Part shown: in pieces, positions 1-6,561 of the stretch | Numbering within the stretch: position 1 is the first letter of the stretch | Layout: the number at the start of each line of letters is the position of its first letter | Assembly: GCA_031428675.1 (NCBI GenBank) | Contig: JANOYC010000079.1 | Span: 1-7,877 of the forward strand | Length of the DNA stretch: 7,877 nucleotides | Source: JANOYC01 sp031428675 | GTDB taxonomy: Bacteria; Actinomycetota; Actinomycetes; Actinomycetales; Microbacteriaceae | Direction of reading: 5' to 3' | Translations under genes and position numbers: made by a program | Notes under the pieces: generated by a model | The model's input: the letters and a program-made list of their open reading frames with translations, nothing else | Database searches by the model: none | Told to the model about the DNA's origin: nothing

Positions 1-780
1 CAGAAATCCGATCGCCATGTCGTCATTGGCAATCATGACCGCGGTGATTCCCTCATTGATCGGAAGCTTCATGCTCGCGTCGTAGCCGGATTGTGGCGAC
101 CAATCTCCCTCGATGACGATGGGACACGACGCGTCGGCGCCGTTTACTACTGCGAGAAATCCCGCGAGTCGATCTCGGCTGGAGAACCACGCCTCTGGAC
201 CCGACACGAAAGCGAAACGGCGGTGCCCGAGTGCAATCAGGTGCTCCGCCGCCAGCCGGCCTGTGGTATCCGCAACGGATTCACCGTGGCCGGCCACTCC
301 CGAATCCATGCGCACATCGATGAAAATTGGCACGCTGAGCGGGAACTCTTCCAGCACTGCTTTGACGGTGTCGTTTTGTGCGGTGGCGAATACACCTGCC
401 ACCTGCTGTTGGGACAACAACTCCAACGCTTCTGTGATCGATTGCTCGCTCGCGCCATCCATGCTCACGATGTCGAGCATGTAGCCAGCCTCGCGAGCAC
501 CCATGATCGCACCTTGGATGATCCGAGCTGGCCCGGTTTCGGCCATCTCGTGAGCGAGCGCGCCAATCCGGTTCGATCGGTTCGTTCGTAATGCCCGCGC
601 AGCCTGATTCGGTCGGTAATCTAGCTCGTTGAGAGCTTGGATCACGCGCTCGCGTGTTGCCGGGCGGATTCCCGCGAACCCCTGGAGAAAGCGCGACACC
701 GTCTGGTGCGAAACCCCCGCTGCTCGAGCGACATCGTAGATCGTGGCCGGCTTGTCTGCGCTCGCGCCGGTGCCGCTCAT
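1..780 (-). CDS. LacI-family transcriptional regulator, C-terminus cut by the window edge
   Basis: The reading frame is open from an ATG at 780 to base 1 with no stop (260 codons), so the gene continues past the left edge. Residues about 13-34 form the LacI-type helix-turn-helix (TIYDVARAAGVSHQTVSRFL). The hinge follows at about 54-66, with the family signature YRPNQAARALR. The rest resembles the periplasmic-binding-protein-like effector domain. The visible part ends at IANDDMAIGF, which lines up with the NDAMALGAM segment of the other LacI protein in this window, so roughly 75-80 residues are missing. An AGGAG lies 11 bases before the ATG. The protein is expected to bind a palindromic operator and release it when a sugar ligand binds. 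Its recognition helix (SHQTVSRFL) differs from that of the other regulator (SIKTVSNVV), so the two should read different operators. It is the last gene seen downstream of the arabinofuranosidase operon, and its targets may lie outside the window. Confidence 0.93.
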   Translation of the reverse strand, partial: MSGTGASADKPATIYDVARAAGVSHQTVSRFLQGFAGIRPATRERVIQALNELDYRPNQAARALRTNRSNRIGALAHEMAETGPARIIQGAIMGAREAGYMLDIVSMDGASEQSITEALELLSQQQVAGVFATAQNDTVKAVLEEFPLSVPIFIDVRMDSGVAGHGESVADTTGRLAAEHLIALGHRRFAFVSGPEAWFSSRDRLAGFLAVVNGADASCPIVIEGDWSPQSGYDASMKLPINEGITAVMIANDDMAIGFL

Positions 781-813
781 ACTTTCCCGCTCTCCTGTGC
801 TTCCGCAAGCATC

Positions 814-835
814 GTGAATCGAGTTTATCGATCAC
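814..835. promoter_or_regulatory. Imperfect inverted repeat before the left LacI gene, possible operator
   Basis: The 96-base gap between the phosphatase gene and the left regulator gene contains GTGAATCGA, 5 spacer bases, then TCGATCAC. The arms match except for one extra base in the left arm. The repeat lies 34-55 bases before the ATG, where an autoregulatory operator is often found. A second small palindrome, GACGAGTCGTC, lies at 848-858. I see no convincing -35/-10 pair and no terminator in this gap. The operator role is inference from position and symmetry only; the sequence does not resemble the ACAACGTTGT sites of the other regulator. Confidence 0.3.
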
Positions 836-876
836 ATCTGCGGGACGGACGAGTCGTCGCGGCGCTACTTACATGA

Positions 877-1515
877 TCAGCTCGGAGGTCGCTCCGACAA
901 CAGCCTCCGCACAAAGGGGGCCCACAGAATCACCGCCACCGCGGTGCCGAGCAGCATCCCACCTATCGTGTCGCTGACCCAGTGAACTCCGAGGTAAGTG
1001 CGACTGAGCGCCATAAGAACGGCGTAGATGATCCCGGACACCCACACCCACGTGCGCCGCACAATGAGCCCAAGCGCCACCGCGACCGTCGCCGCGTTCG
1101 CCACATGCCCGCTCGGGAAGGAACCGAAGTCGCTCGTTACGAGCATATGCTCAGGGCGAGCCCGACTGAAAAGAGACTTGAGCACCTGCACCAAGCCGGC
1201 GCTCAGCGCGGACGCCAAGAGAAAATACAGCGCGCTCCACGTCCGTCTCAGCAGGAGAAAGACCGCAACCGTTCCGAGTGGCACGGCGAAAACACCGAAC
1301 CAGCCGCCGCCCAGGAAGTCCATCGCTCGCGACGGAATTTCCCACCACGGCGAGCGGTGTTCGACGATCTCCTCCATCCACACCGCATCGAAGCCGAACG
1401 GGCTCTCCCGCAGCACCACGAGTAGGCCTATCGCGACGACAAGGGCAAGGGCAACCGCGCTGCTGATGAGCGGCCAACGGCGTTGGACGCGCCGCGCTGT
1501 GCGAGTATCTGTCAC
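877..1515 (-). CDS. PAP2-family membrane phosphatase
   Basis: This 212-residue protein carries all three motifs of the PAP2 (type 2 phosphatidic acid phosphatase) superfamily in order. KX6RP is at residues 113-121 (KSLFSRARP), PSGH at 134-137, and SRX5HX3D at 171-182 (SRTYLGVHWVSD). The two histidines (137 and 178) and Asp182 are the expected catalytic residues. Several hydrophobic segments, at about 15-36, 72-89, 94-112, 138-152, 157-171 and 186-201, make it an integral membrane protein of typical length for a bacterial PAP2 enzyme. Family members remove phosphate from lipid phosphates such as undecaprenyl diphosphate or phosphatidate; the substrate cannot be read from sequence. The GTG at 1515 is the only plausible start, because the in-frame stretch upstream reaches the arabinofuranosidase stop without another start codon. 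It lies 42 bases after that gene and may be co-transcribed, but no functional link to arabinoside use is evident. Confidence 0.93.
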   Translation of the reverse strand: MTDTRTARRVQRRWPLISSAVALALVVAIGLLVVLRESPFGFDAVWMEEIVEHRSPWWEIPSRAMDFLGGGWFGVFAVPLGTVAVFLLLRRTWSALYFLLASALSAGLVQVLKSLFSRARPEHMLVTSDFGSFPSGHVANAATVAVALGLIVRRTWVWVSGIIYAVLMALSRTYLGVHWVSDTIGGMLLGTAVAVILWAPFVRRLLSERPPS

Positions 1516-1520
1516 CCTCC
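1516..1520 (-). promoter_or_regulatory. Ribosome binding site abutting the phosphatase start codon
   Basis: On the minus strand a perfect GGAGG touches the GTG start with no spacer, where 5-9 bases is usual. No other start codon in this frame is available nearby. Translation may be weak, or coupled to the arabinofuranosidase gene, which ends in tandem TGA TGA stops 42 bases upstream. Confidence 0.4.
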
Positions 1521-1557
1521 AACGGTAATAGCGCGCGGCGCCGAGGCCGAGCGATCA

Positions 1558-3069
1558 TCAGCGAATTGCCATGGCCGTCCACGAAACCGGCGGCAGGATG
1601 ATGCTGACAACACCGGCGTTTACCTCGACGGTGTCATTCGCAGTCATGCCGACACGCTTCTGGTTCTCGAGCGTGTTCGCTGCAGAGACGTCCGCGTCGA
1701 ACAACGACTCCGCGGTTACCGAAACGACGTCGCCGAGAGCGCTCACGTCGATCGTCACAGTTGTGGACTCCGTTTCGCTGCGGTTGACGAGGAAGACTGC
1801 GCTGTCGCCCGATTTCGGATCTCTCGTGGCCACGGCATCCACAATCGCCACGTCGCCATAAACCTCCGTCGGGTAGCGATCGGTGTCGATCTTCACGGCA
1901 AGAGCCTCACCGACCGCCAGGCGGGAGGTGATCGAGAAGGGGAAGAACGTAGTCTGGCGCCAGGTTGGGCCGCCGGGCTCGGTCATGATGGGCGCGATGA
2001 CGTTGACCAGTTGGGCAAGGCTCGCGCTTGTCACGCGATCCGCGTGTTTGAGCAGGGAGATCAGCAACGATCCGAAGACCACCGCATCGGCGACGGAGTA
2101 CACATCTTCGAGGAGTCGGGGTGCATACGGCCAGTTCTCGATGTCGGTGATGCGATCTTCATTGTGGTAGCGGTCGATGTACCACACGTTCCACTCGTCA
2201 AACGAGATGTTGATCGTCTTATCGCTGCCGCGCACGGCTTTGACATGATCGGCTGTCGCCACCACGACTTCGATGAACCGGTCCATATCGACGCCGGAGG
2301 CGAGGAAGCTCCCCAGGTCGCCGTTCTTCTCCTCGTAGTAGGCGTGACACGAAATGAAATCGACGTCGTCGTAGGTGTGCTCGAGCACAGTTCGCTCCCA
2401 CGACCCGAACGTCGGCATGTGGGCGCTCGAGCTGCCGCACACCACGAGTTGCACGGTCGGGTCCAGCTGGCGCATTCCCTTCGCGGTCTGCGAGGCGATT
2501 TTGCCATAGTCGTCGGCTGATCGATGTCCGAGTTGCCAAGGGCCATCCATCTCATTCCCAAGGCACCACATCGAGATGCCATACGGATCGGTTCGGCCGT
2601 TCGCGATCCGCCAGTCAGACAGGCGCGTGCCTGACCGAATGTTGGTGTACTCGAGTACGTCGAGTGCATCCTGCACCCCACGCGTGCCGAGATTGACCGC
2701 ATACATGATCTCGCTCCCTGCCTTATCTGCCCAGATTCCGAACTCGTCGAGTCCTATCTGGTTCGTTTCAACCGAGTGCCAGGCAAGATCGAGGCGGCGC
2801 GGGCGCTCCTCGCGCGGGCCGACACCGTCTTCCCACCGGTATCCAGACACGAAGTTGCCGCCGGGATACCGGATAGTACTCACGCCGAGTTCGCGAACGA
2901 GCTCGAGTACGTCTTCACGGAAACCGTGCTCGTCGGCGGTCGAGTGTCCCGGCTCGTAGATGCCGTCGTAGACACAACGGCCCAGATGCTCGACGAAGGA
3001 GCCGAACAGCCGGCGGTCGATGGTTCCGACAGCGAAGTGGGGATCGATGATCAAGTGTGCTTTAGGCAT
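1558..3069 (-). CDS. abfA: Alpha-N-arabinofuranosidase, GH51, intracellular
   Basis: This 503-residue enzyme has the hallmarks of glycoside hydrolase family 51, a retaining family that releases terminal alpha-L-arabinofuranose from arabinan, arabinoxylan and their oligosaccharides. The N-terminal region has TIRYPGGNFVSGYRWEDG (65-82). The acid/base glutamate is Glu173 in CLGNEMDGPWQLGH (169-182). The nucleophile is Glu292 in SFDEWNVWY (289-297). This spacing is close to that of characterised GH51 enzymes of about 500 residues. The C-terminal 120 or so residues are beta-rich and fit the usual accessory beta-sandwich. There is no signal peptide, so it should act on imported sugars in the cytoplasm. 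The chosen start is the ATG at 3069 (MPKAHLIIDP), because the open frame extends to 3219 only by overlapping the permease gene with non-homologous sequence. The ribosome binding site is weak (GAAAG). The gene follows the permeases by 38 bases, as abfA follows araQ in Bacillus subtilis, and ends in tandem TGA TGA. Confidence 0.96.
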   Translation of the reverse strand: MPKAHLIIDPHFAVGTIDRRLFGSFVEHLGRCVYDGIYEPGHSTADEHGFREDVLELVRELGVSTIRYPGGNFVSGYRWEDGVGPREERPRRLDLAWHSVETNQIGLDEFGIWADKAGSEIMYAVNLGTRGVQDALDVLEYTNIRSGTRLSDWRIANGRTDPYGISMWCLGNEMDGPWQLGHRSADDYGKIASQTAKGMRQLDPTVQLVVCGSSSAHMPTFGSWERTVLEHTYDDVDFISCHAYYEEKNGDLGSFLASGVDMDRFIEVVVATADHVKAVRGSDKTINISFDEWNVWYIDRYHNEDRITDIENWPYAPRLLEDVYSVADAVVFGSLLISLLKHADRVTSASLAQLVNVIAPIMTEPGGPTWRQTTFFPFSITSRLAVGEALAVKIDTDRYPTEVYGDVAIVDAVATRDPKSGDSAVFLVNRSETESTTVTIDVSALGDVVSVTAESLFDADVSAANTLENQKRVGMTANDTVEVNAGVVSIILPPVSWTAMAIR

Positions 3070-3107
3070 GGTTGTCTTTCGGAATCGAGTCGGATGGATC
3101 GGCTGAA

Positions 3108-4022
3108 TTACTTGAGGCTGCCGAGCGACAAACCGCCCTGCCAGTACTTCTGAAGAGAGAGGAAGGCAATAACTAACGGGATGACCGAGACGAGTGAGCC
3201 GATAATGATGAGGCCCCACAGCGACTCACCGCCGCTGTTATTCGCCGATGCCTGCCCTTGCCACAGGCCGAGTCCGACCGTGATCGGAAACAGCCGAGTA
3301 TTCGAAAGCATCGCGAGCGGCAAGAAATAGTTGTTCCAGGATCCGACGATCGATAGCAGGAGAACGGTGACGAAGGCGGGCCGGAGGAGCGGGAATGCAA
3401 CCTGCACGAAGGTGCGGAACTCCCCCGCGCCATCGACGCGCGCGGCATCCAGCAACTCGTCGGGCACGGCGTCGGTGGCGTAGACGAGCATCAGATAGAC
3501 GCCGAACGGGTTGAGCAGCGACGGCAGGATTACCGCCCAGATCGTGTCGGTCAGACCCACCTGAGACAACAGGATGAAGGTCGGAATTACGAGTGCCGTC
3601 AGCGGTACCATGACGGAACCGAGCAGGATGGAGAAGAAGAAGCGCCGCCCCGCGAAGCGGAATTTGGCGAACCCGTAGCCGGCGAGCACGGCGAGGATTG
3701 TCGCCCCAGCCCCACCAGAAATCGCGTAGAAAAGCGAGTTGCCCAACCACTGCAGGTAGATACCGTCGTTGTAGGTGAACAGCGACGCAAGGTTGGCGCC
3801 GAACGCGAAAGTCTCATCGAACCAGAGTGCACCGGCCGTGCCGCTGAACAGTCCACCGACGTCCTTCGTGCTGGCGACGATGAGCCACCAGATCGGTATG
3901 AGGAAGTAGAAGATGAGCGCGCCGAGGAAGAGATAGGCGGCGACATGGCGGTTCGTTCGCTTTGCTCGGCTGTGCGGTGCCCCGAATTGGCCCGTCTGTC
4001 CGGATAGTCGTGCAGTCGTCAT
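3108..4022 (-). CDS. Carbohydrate ABC transporter permease, MalG/AraQ type
   Basis: This 304-residue inner-membrane protein is one of the two channel subunits of a sugar importer of the CUT1 type. It has a short cytoplasmic N-terminus, a first membrane helix at about 29-50 (LIPIWWLIVAS), and further hydrophobic segments at about 94-116, 128-152, 160-182, 213-232 and 270-291. The EAA loop, which contacts the ATPase, is at about 192-211 (DAARVDGAGEFRTFVQVAFP). The C-terminus, QKYWQGGLSLGSLK, is typical of MalG-like permeases. The ATG overlaps the stop of the preceding permease gene by 4 bases (ATGA), so the two are translationally coupled. By position it corresponds to araQ in the Bacillus subtilis arabino-oligosaccharide operon; the substrate is inferred from the adjacent arabinofuranosidase gene. 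Confidence 0.95.
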   Translation of the reverse strand: MTTARLSGQTGQFGAPHSRAKRTNRHVAAYLFLGALIFYFLIPIWWLIVASTKDVGGLFSGTAGALWFDETFAFGANLASLFTYNDGIYLQWLGNSLFYAISGGAGATILAVLAGYGFAKFRFAGRRFFFSILLGSVMVPLTALVIPTFILLSQVGLTDTIWAVILPSLLNPFGVYLMLVYATDAVPDELLDAARVDGAGEFRTFVQVAFPLLRPAFVTVLLLSIVGSWNNYFLPLAMLSNTRLFPITVGLGLWQGQASANNSGGESLWGLIIIGSLVSVIPLVIAFLSLQKYWQGGLSLGSLK

Positions 4023-4984
4023 GAGAAGTCGCTCCCGCGCTTACGAGTGAAGAAGAGGAATACGTAGACCGCGATGAACACCACGACGCCCAAGGCGAAG
4101 GAAATTGCCGACGCGTAGTTGAAGTTCGCGTAGGCGAACGCTTGGTTGTAGGCGTAGATGTTCGGCGTGAAATCCGGAGTTATCGTGCCGTTGGAGGCAA
4201 GCCTCAGAATCTGCGGTTCGGTGAAGAACTGCAGCGTCCCGATCAGGGCGAAGACGAGAATGAGCACGAGCGCCGACGAGACCAGCGGCACTTTGATGCG
4301 GAAGGCAACCTGCCACGCATTCGCACCATCGATCTTCGCCGCCTCGTACAAGGCGGGGTCGATGCCCTGCAACGCCGCGTAGATGATGATCATGTAGTAC
4401 CCGGCCCACTGCCAGGTGACGACGTTCATGAGCCCGCCGAAGACAGTATCTGGTCCGAGCAGGAACGGCGCGTCGACACCGAACAGCCCGAAGAGCTGAT
4501 CGAGCGGTCCGAACGTGGGGCTGTAGAGGAATCCCCACATGAGTGCGCCGATGACAGCCGGGATCGCATAGGGCAGGAAGATGATAAGTCGTGCTGCTCG
4601 GGCGAAGCGAGTGGTAATCGCGTCGAGCACGAGCGCCACGCCGAGGGAAACGGCCATCTGCACCGGAATGAGAACGATTGCGAAGCGGATGACGAACCAG
4701 ACGCCGTTCACGAACGAATCGTCGGTGAATGCTCGGATGTAGTTGTCCCAGCCAGTGAAGGTGGTGCCCGTGGCGAGACCCTTGCTGAACAAACTCAGGT
4801 AAAACGCGTAGGCGAGCGGCGCGACCAGGAACACCGCGAAGACCACGGCGAATGGAGCGATGAACGCCCATCCGACGAGGGACGGTCGCCGGCGACCCGA
4901 GCGCTTTCCACGCGACTCGGGCTGTGCCGGTTTCGAAGAGGCCTGGCGCGGCGACTGTACCGCGACCGGTGGAGCAACTGCCAT
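4019..4984 (-). CDS. Sugar ABC transporter permease, MalF/AraP type
   Basis: This 321-residue channel subunit of a CUT1 sugar importer starts with an unstructured, basic cytoplasmic tail (residues 1-36, with RGKRSGRRRP). A first membrane helix at about 37-64 follows, then hydrophobic segments at about 95-122, 131-153, 180-205, 236-254 and 293-313. The EAA loop is at 214-233 (EAAKIDGANAWQVAFRIKVP). The open frame extends to 5314, but the ATG at 4984 is preferred. It has AAGGGA at 4992-4997, 7 bases upstream, and it removes an arginine/serine-rich extension that would overlap the binding-protein gene. The stop overlaps the next permease's start by 4 bases. No ATPase gene is adjacent; actinobacterial CUT1 importers often share one ATPase such as MsiK, so that is the likely partner. 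By position it corresponds to araP. Confidence 0.95.
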   Translation of the reverse strand: MAVAPPVAVQSPRQASSKPAQPESRGKRSGRRRPSLVGWAFIAPFAVVFAVFLVAPLAYAFYLSLFSKGLATGTTFTGWDNYIRAFTDDSFVNGVWFVIRFAIVLIPVQMAVSLGVALVLDAITTRFARAARLIIFLPYAIPAVIGALMWGFLYSPTFGPLDQLFGLFGVDAPFLLGPDTVFGGLMNVVTWQWAGYYMIIIYAALQGIDPALYEAAKIDGANAWQVAFRIKVPLVSSALVLILVFALIGTLQFFTEPQILRLASNGTITPDFTPNIYAYNQAFAYANFNYASAISFALGVVVFIAVYVFLFFTRKRGSDFS

Positions 4985-5022
4985 GGTCAGATCCCTTGAT
5001 CGTTGAATGTGGTGCCGGTTGG

Positions 5023-5062
5023 GGCGGTCCGATCTCGGGATCACTCCCGAAATCGGACCGCC
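5023..5062 (-). other. Strong intercistronic hairpin between binding-protein and permease genes
   Basis: Bases 5023-5040 and 5045-5062 pair over 18 positions with one mismatch (5034/5051), closing a 4-base loop. The outer 11 pairs and inner 6 pairs are perfect. It starts 19 bases after the binding-protein stop codon, within the 97-base gap before the first permease. In RNA the hairpin is followed by CCCCAACCGG and not a U-run, so it does not look like an ordinary intrinsic terminator. A similar arrangement in other sugar-importer operons protects the upstream message so that binding protein is made in excess of permeases; that role here is inference. A smaller stem (ctcggc/gccgag, 5062-5075) lies beside it. 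Confidence 0.75.
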
Positions 5063-5081
5063 TCGGCAGGCCGAGCTAGCT

Positions 5082-6434
5082 CTACTCGCTGACCGAGAAA
5101 CCTTCGCCCTCGGCGTACTCGACCATGATCTGCTGGAGCTCGGTCGCGGCTTCCGCGCCGCCGATCTCCCCCGCGTTGATCTTGGCGAGCTGCGCCTGCA
5201 GTTGTGCGTAGTAGTAGACGATGATCGGCGGATAGACAAAACCTTTGTAGGCGTTCTCAGCCGGGACGTAAACATCCTTGTTTGCAGTCTGACCGCTGAA
5301 GAAAGCGGACTCATTGTTCACGAACTCGTCCGAGGTAAGCACGTCTTGGTTGAGCGGGAAGATGATCTGGTTCTTCCAGCCATCCTCGAGCGAGGCGGGG
5401 TCAGCGTAGACGCCGAGCGCGACCTTGGCCGCAAGTGCCGGGTCCTTTGCCTGACTCGTAACAGCGAAGGCAGAGCCTCCCCAGTTGACCGAGACGGGTT
5501 TCGCCGTGTCCCACTGCGGGAGCGGTGCAACGGCCCACACGCCTTCAGATTCGCCGACCCCGACTCCGGCGCCGCTCAAGTAGCCGGGAGCCCATGCCGC
5601 TGAGATGTAGGTGGCGTATTCGCCGCTCACCACTCCCGAGATGTAGTCGGTCGTGAACTGGTCGACCGTGCCGACGAGTCCGTCTTCCACAAGGCCTGCC
5701 CAGTAGTCGAGAACCTCTTGGGAATCGGGGTCGTCCAGCGTGATGCGGATGTCTTCCGGTGTGGTCAGATCGTATGCAAAGGGATCAGCGCCCTTTTGAA
5801 TCTGCAACGCCATCATGACGGCGGGAACGTTGGAGCCAAGGTCACCGAAGAGCGGTCCACCCGCAGCCTTCACCTTCTCAGCGGCCGCGCGATACTCATC
5901 CCACGTTGTCGGCGGCGAATCGATGCCGTACTGCTCGAAAACGTCGGTGCGGTAGATCATCGCCATCGGCCCGCCATCGACGGGCGCCGCATACACGGCG
6001 TCGCCGAGTGAGACGTCCTTCCACGCACCTTCGCTGAAGTTGCCCTTGACGTCATTCGCGCCGTATTCGGCGATGTCGACGAGTGCCCCCTGGATCGCGT
6101 AGCCCGCGAGGTGATCCGCCTCCAGCATCACCACATCCGGCAGTCCCTTGCCAGCGGAGATCGCGGTCTGCACCTTGTCGTACTGGGCGCCGCCCTGTCC
6201 CACGTTGTTCCAGCACACCTGGACGTCGTCATGGGCGTTGTTGAAGTTGTCGATGACTGCTGGCATGTTTGGGTACCACGCCCACATTGTGACAACCGGT
6301 GCATCCGTGTTCACGATTTTGTTCGTGCAGTCGGAGGCCGAGGATGAGGTGCCGGTGCTCCCTCCGGCGCATCCCGAGAGCGCTGCCATGAGGGTGACCG
6401 CTGAAGCGGTTGCGACGAGGAGGTTTTTCTTCAC
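5082..6434 (-). CDS. Extracellular sugar-binding lipoprotein of an ABC importer
   Basis: This 450-residue protein is a family 1 extracellular solute-binding protein (MalE/AraN-like). It has a lipoprotein signal: KKN at 2-4, a hydrophobic stretch (LLVATASAVTLMAAL), and the lipobox LSGC with Cys22 as the lipid-anchored first residue. A Ser/Thr/Gly linker follows. Mature features include TMWAWYPNMPAVIDNFN near the N-terminus, DVVMLEADHLAGYAIQGALVDI, and AAPVDGGPMAMIYRTDVFEQYGI, which matches the conserved region of this family around the first hinge crossing. The start is GTG at 6434, set by AAGGGA 6 bases upstream; starting at the ATG at 6476 would add a polar stretch before the signal peptide. 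It is the first gene of the operon, behind a strong promoter and double operator. It should capture sugars outside the membrane for the two permeases. The sugar is inferred to be an arabinose-containing oligosaccharide from the downstream GH51 gene; sequence alone does not prove it. Confidence 0.95.
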   Translation of the reverse strand: MKKNLLVATASAVTLMAALSGCAGGSTGTSSSASDCTNKIVNTDAPVVTMWAWYPNMPAVIDNFNNAHDDVQVCWNNVGQGGAQYDKVQTAISAGKGLPDVVMLEADHLAGYAIQGALVDIAEYGANDVKGNFSEGAWKDVSLGDAVYAAPVDGGPMAMIYRTDVFEQYGIDSPPTTWDEYRAAAEKVKAAGGPLFGDLGSNVPAVMMALQIQKGADPFAYDLTTPEDIRITLDDPDSQEVLDYWAGLVEDGLVGTVDQFTTDYISGVVSGEYATYISAAWAPGYLSGAGVGVGESEGVWAVAPLPQWDTAKPVSVNWGGSAFAVTSQAKDPALAAKVALGVYADPASLEDGWKNQIIFPLNQDVLTSDEFVNNESAFFSGQTANKDVYVPAENAYKGFVYPPIIVYYYAQLQAQLAKINAGEIGGAEAATELQQIMVEYAEGEGFSVSE

Positions 6435-6440
6435 TGTGAA

Positions 6441-6446
6441 TCCCTT
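6441..6446 (-). promoter_or_regulatory. Ribosome binding site that fixes the binding-protein start
   Basis: AAGGGA on the minus strand, 6 bases before the GTG at 6434. The same sequence precedes the first permease at 4992-4997 with 7-base spacing. It supports the GTG over the upstream ATG codons at 6476 and 6467. Confidence 0.7.
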
Positions 6447-6500
6447 CGGCCCTGCACCAAGGTGCATGGACGTCATTGTCGAGGTGCGGGAGGGTGGTTA

Positions 6501-6528
6501 TTTACAACGTTGTATATAACGTTGTAAA
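6501..6528. promoter_or_regulatory. Doubled LacI-type operator at the sugar operon promoter
   Basis: Two copies of a 16-base palindrome, consensus TTTACAACGTTGTAAA, overlap by 4 bases. The first copy (6501-6516) is TTTACAACGTTGTATA and the second (6513-6528) is TATATAACGTTGTAAA. Each has the central CG step typical of LacI-family operators, and the centres (6508/6509 and 6520/6521) are 12 bp apart. The pair also reads as one large near-palindrome. It starts just downstream of the predicted -10 box and covers the expected transcription start, so a bound repressor should block initiation. The same motif, weaker on one side, lies before the adjacent LacI gene at 7732-7748, which makes that protein the most likely binder. 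Confidence 0.85.
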
Positions 6529-6532
6529 ACAC

Positions 6533-6561
6533 ATAATGCGGGCGATATTGCCCCTTGTCAA
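6533..6561 (-). promoter_or_regulatory. Sigma-70-like promoter of the sugar importer operon
   Basis: On the minus strand, TTGACA at 6556-6561 matches the -35 consensus at all six bases. CATTAT at 6533-6538 matches the -10 consensus at four of six, and the spacer is 17 bases. Transcription would start near 6526, giving a leader of about 90 bases before the binding-protein GTG. The doubled operator covers the start site. Confidence 0.65.

Noticed and set aside
1483..2520. A long plus-strand open frame of 345 codons opposite the arabinofuranosidase gene
   Set aside because: It lies antisense to a well-supported GH51 gene. Its product has no recognisable domain and is rich in Arg, His, Asp and Val, as expected from the complement of a GC-rich gene.
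3070..3219. A longer start for the arabinofuranosidase at 3219
   Set aside because: The extra 50 residues overlap the permease gene and do not resemble GH51 N-termini; MPKAHLIIDP is a normal family start.
4142..4999. A plus-strand open frame of 285 codons opposite the first permease gene
   Set aside because: It is antisense to a permease with a clear EAA loop; its product is highly charged (many E, R and D) and has no recognisable family.
5023..5062. An intrinsic terminator at the hairpin
   Set aside because: No U-run follows it on the transcribed strand, and the permease genes downstream are clearly part of the same system.
4985..5314. A longer start for the first permease at 5314
   Set aside because: The extension is Arg/Ser-rich, overlaps the binding-protein gene and the hairpin, and ignores the good AAGGGA before the ATG at 4984.
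5007..5603. A plus-strand open frame opposite the end of the binding-protein gene and across the hairpin
   Set aside because: It is a shadow of the coding strand, without a credible domain.
6435..6476. An ATG start for the binding protein at 6476
   Set aside because: It adds MTSMHLGAGPKGFT before a typical lipoprotein signal and has no better ribosome binding site than the GTG at 6434.
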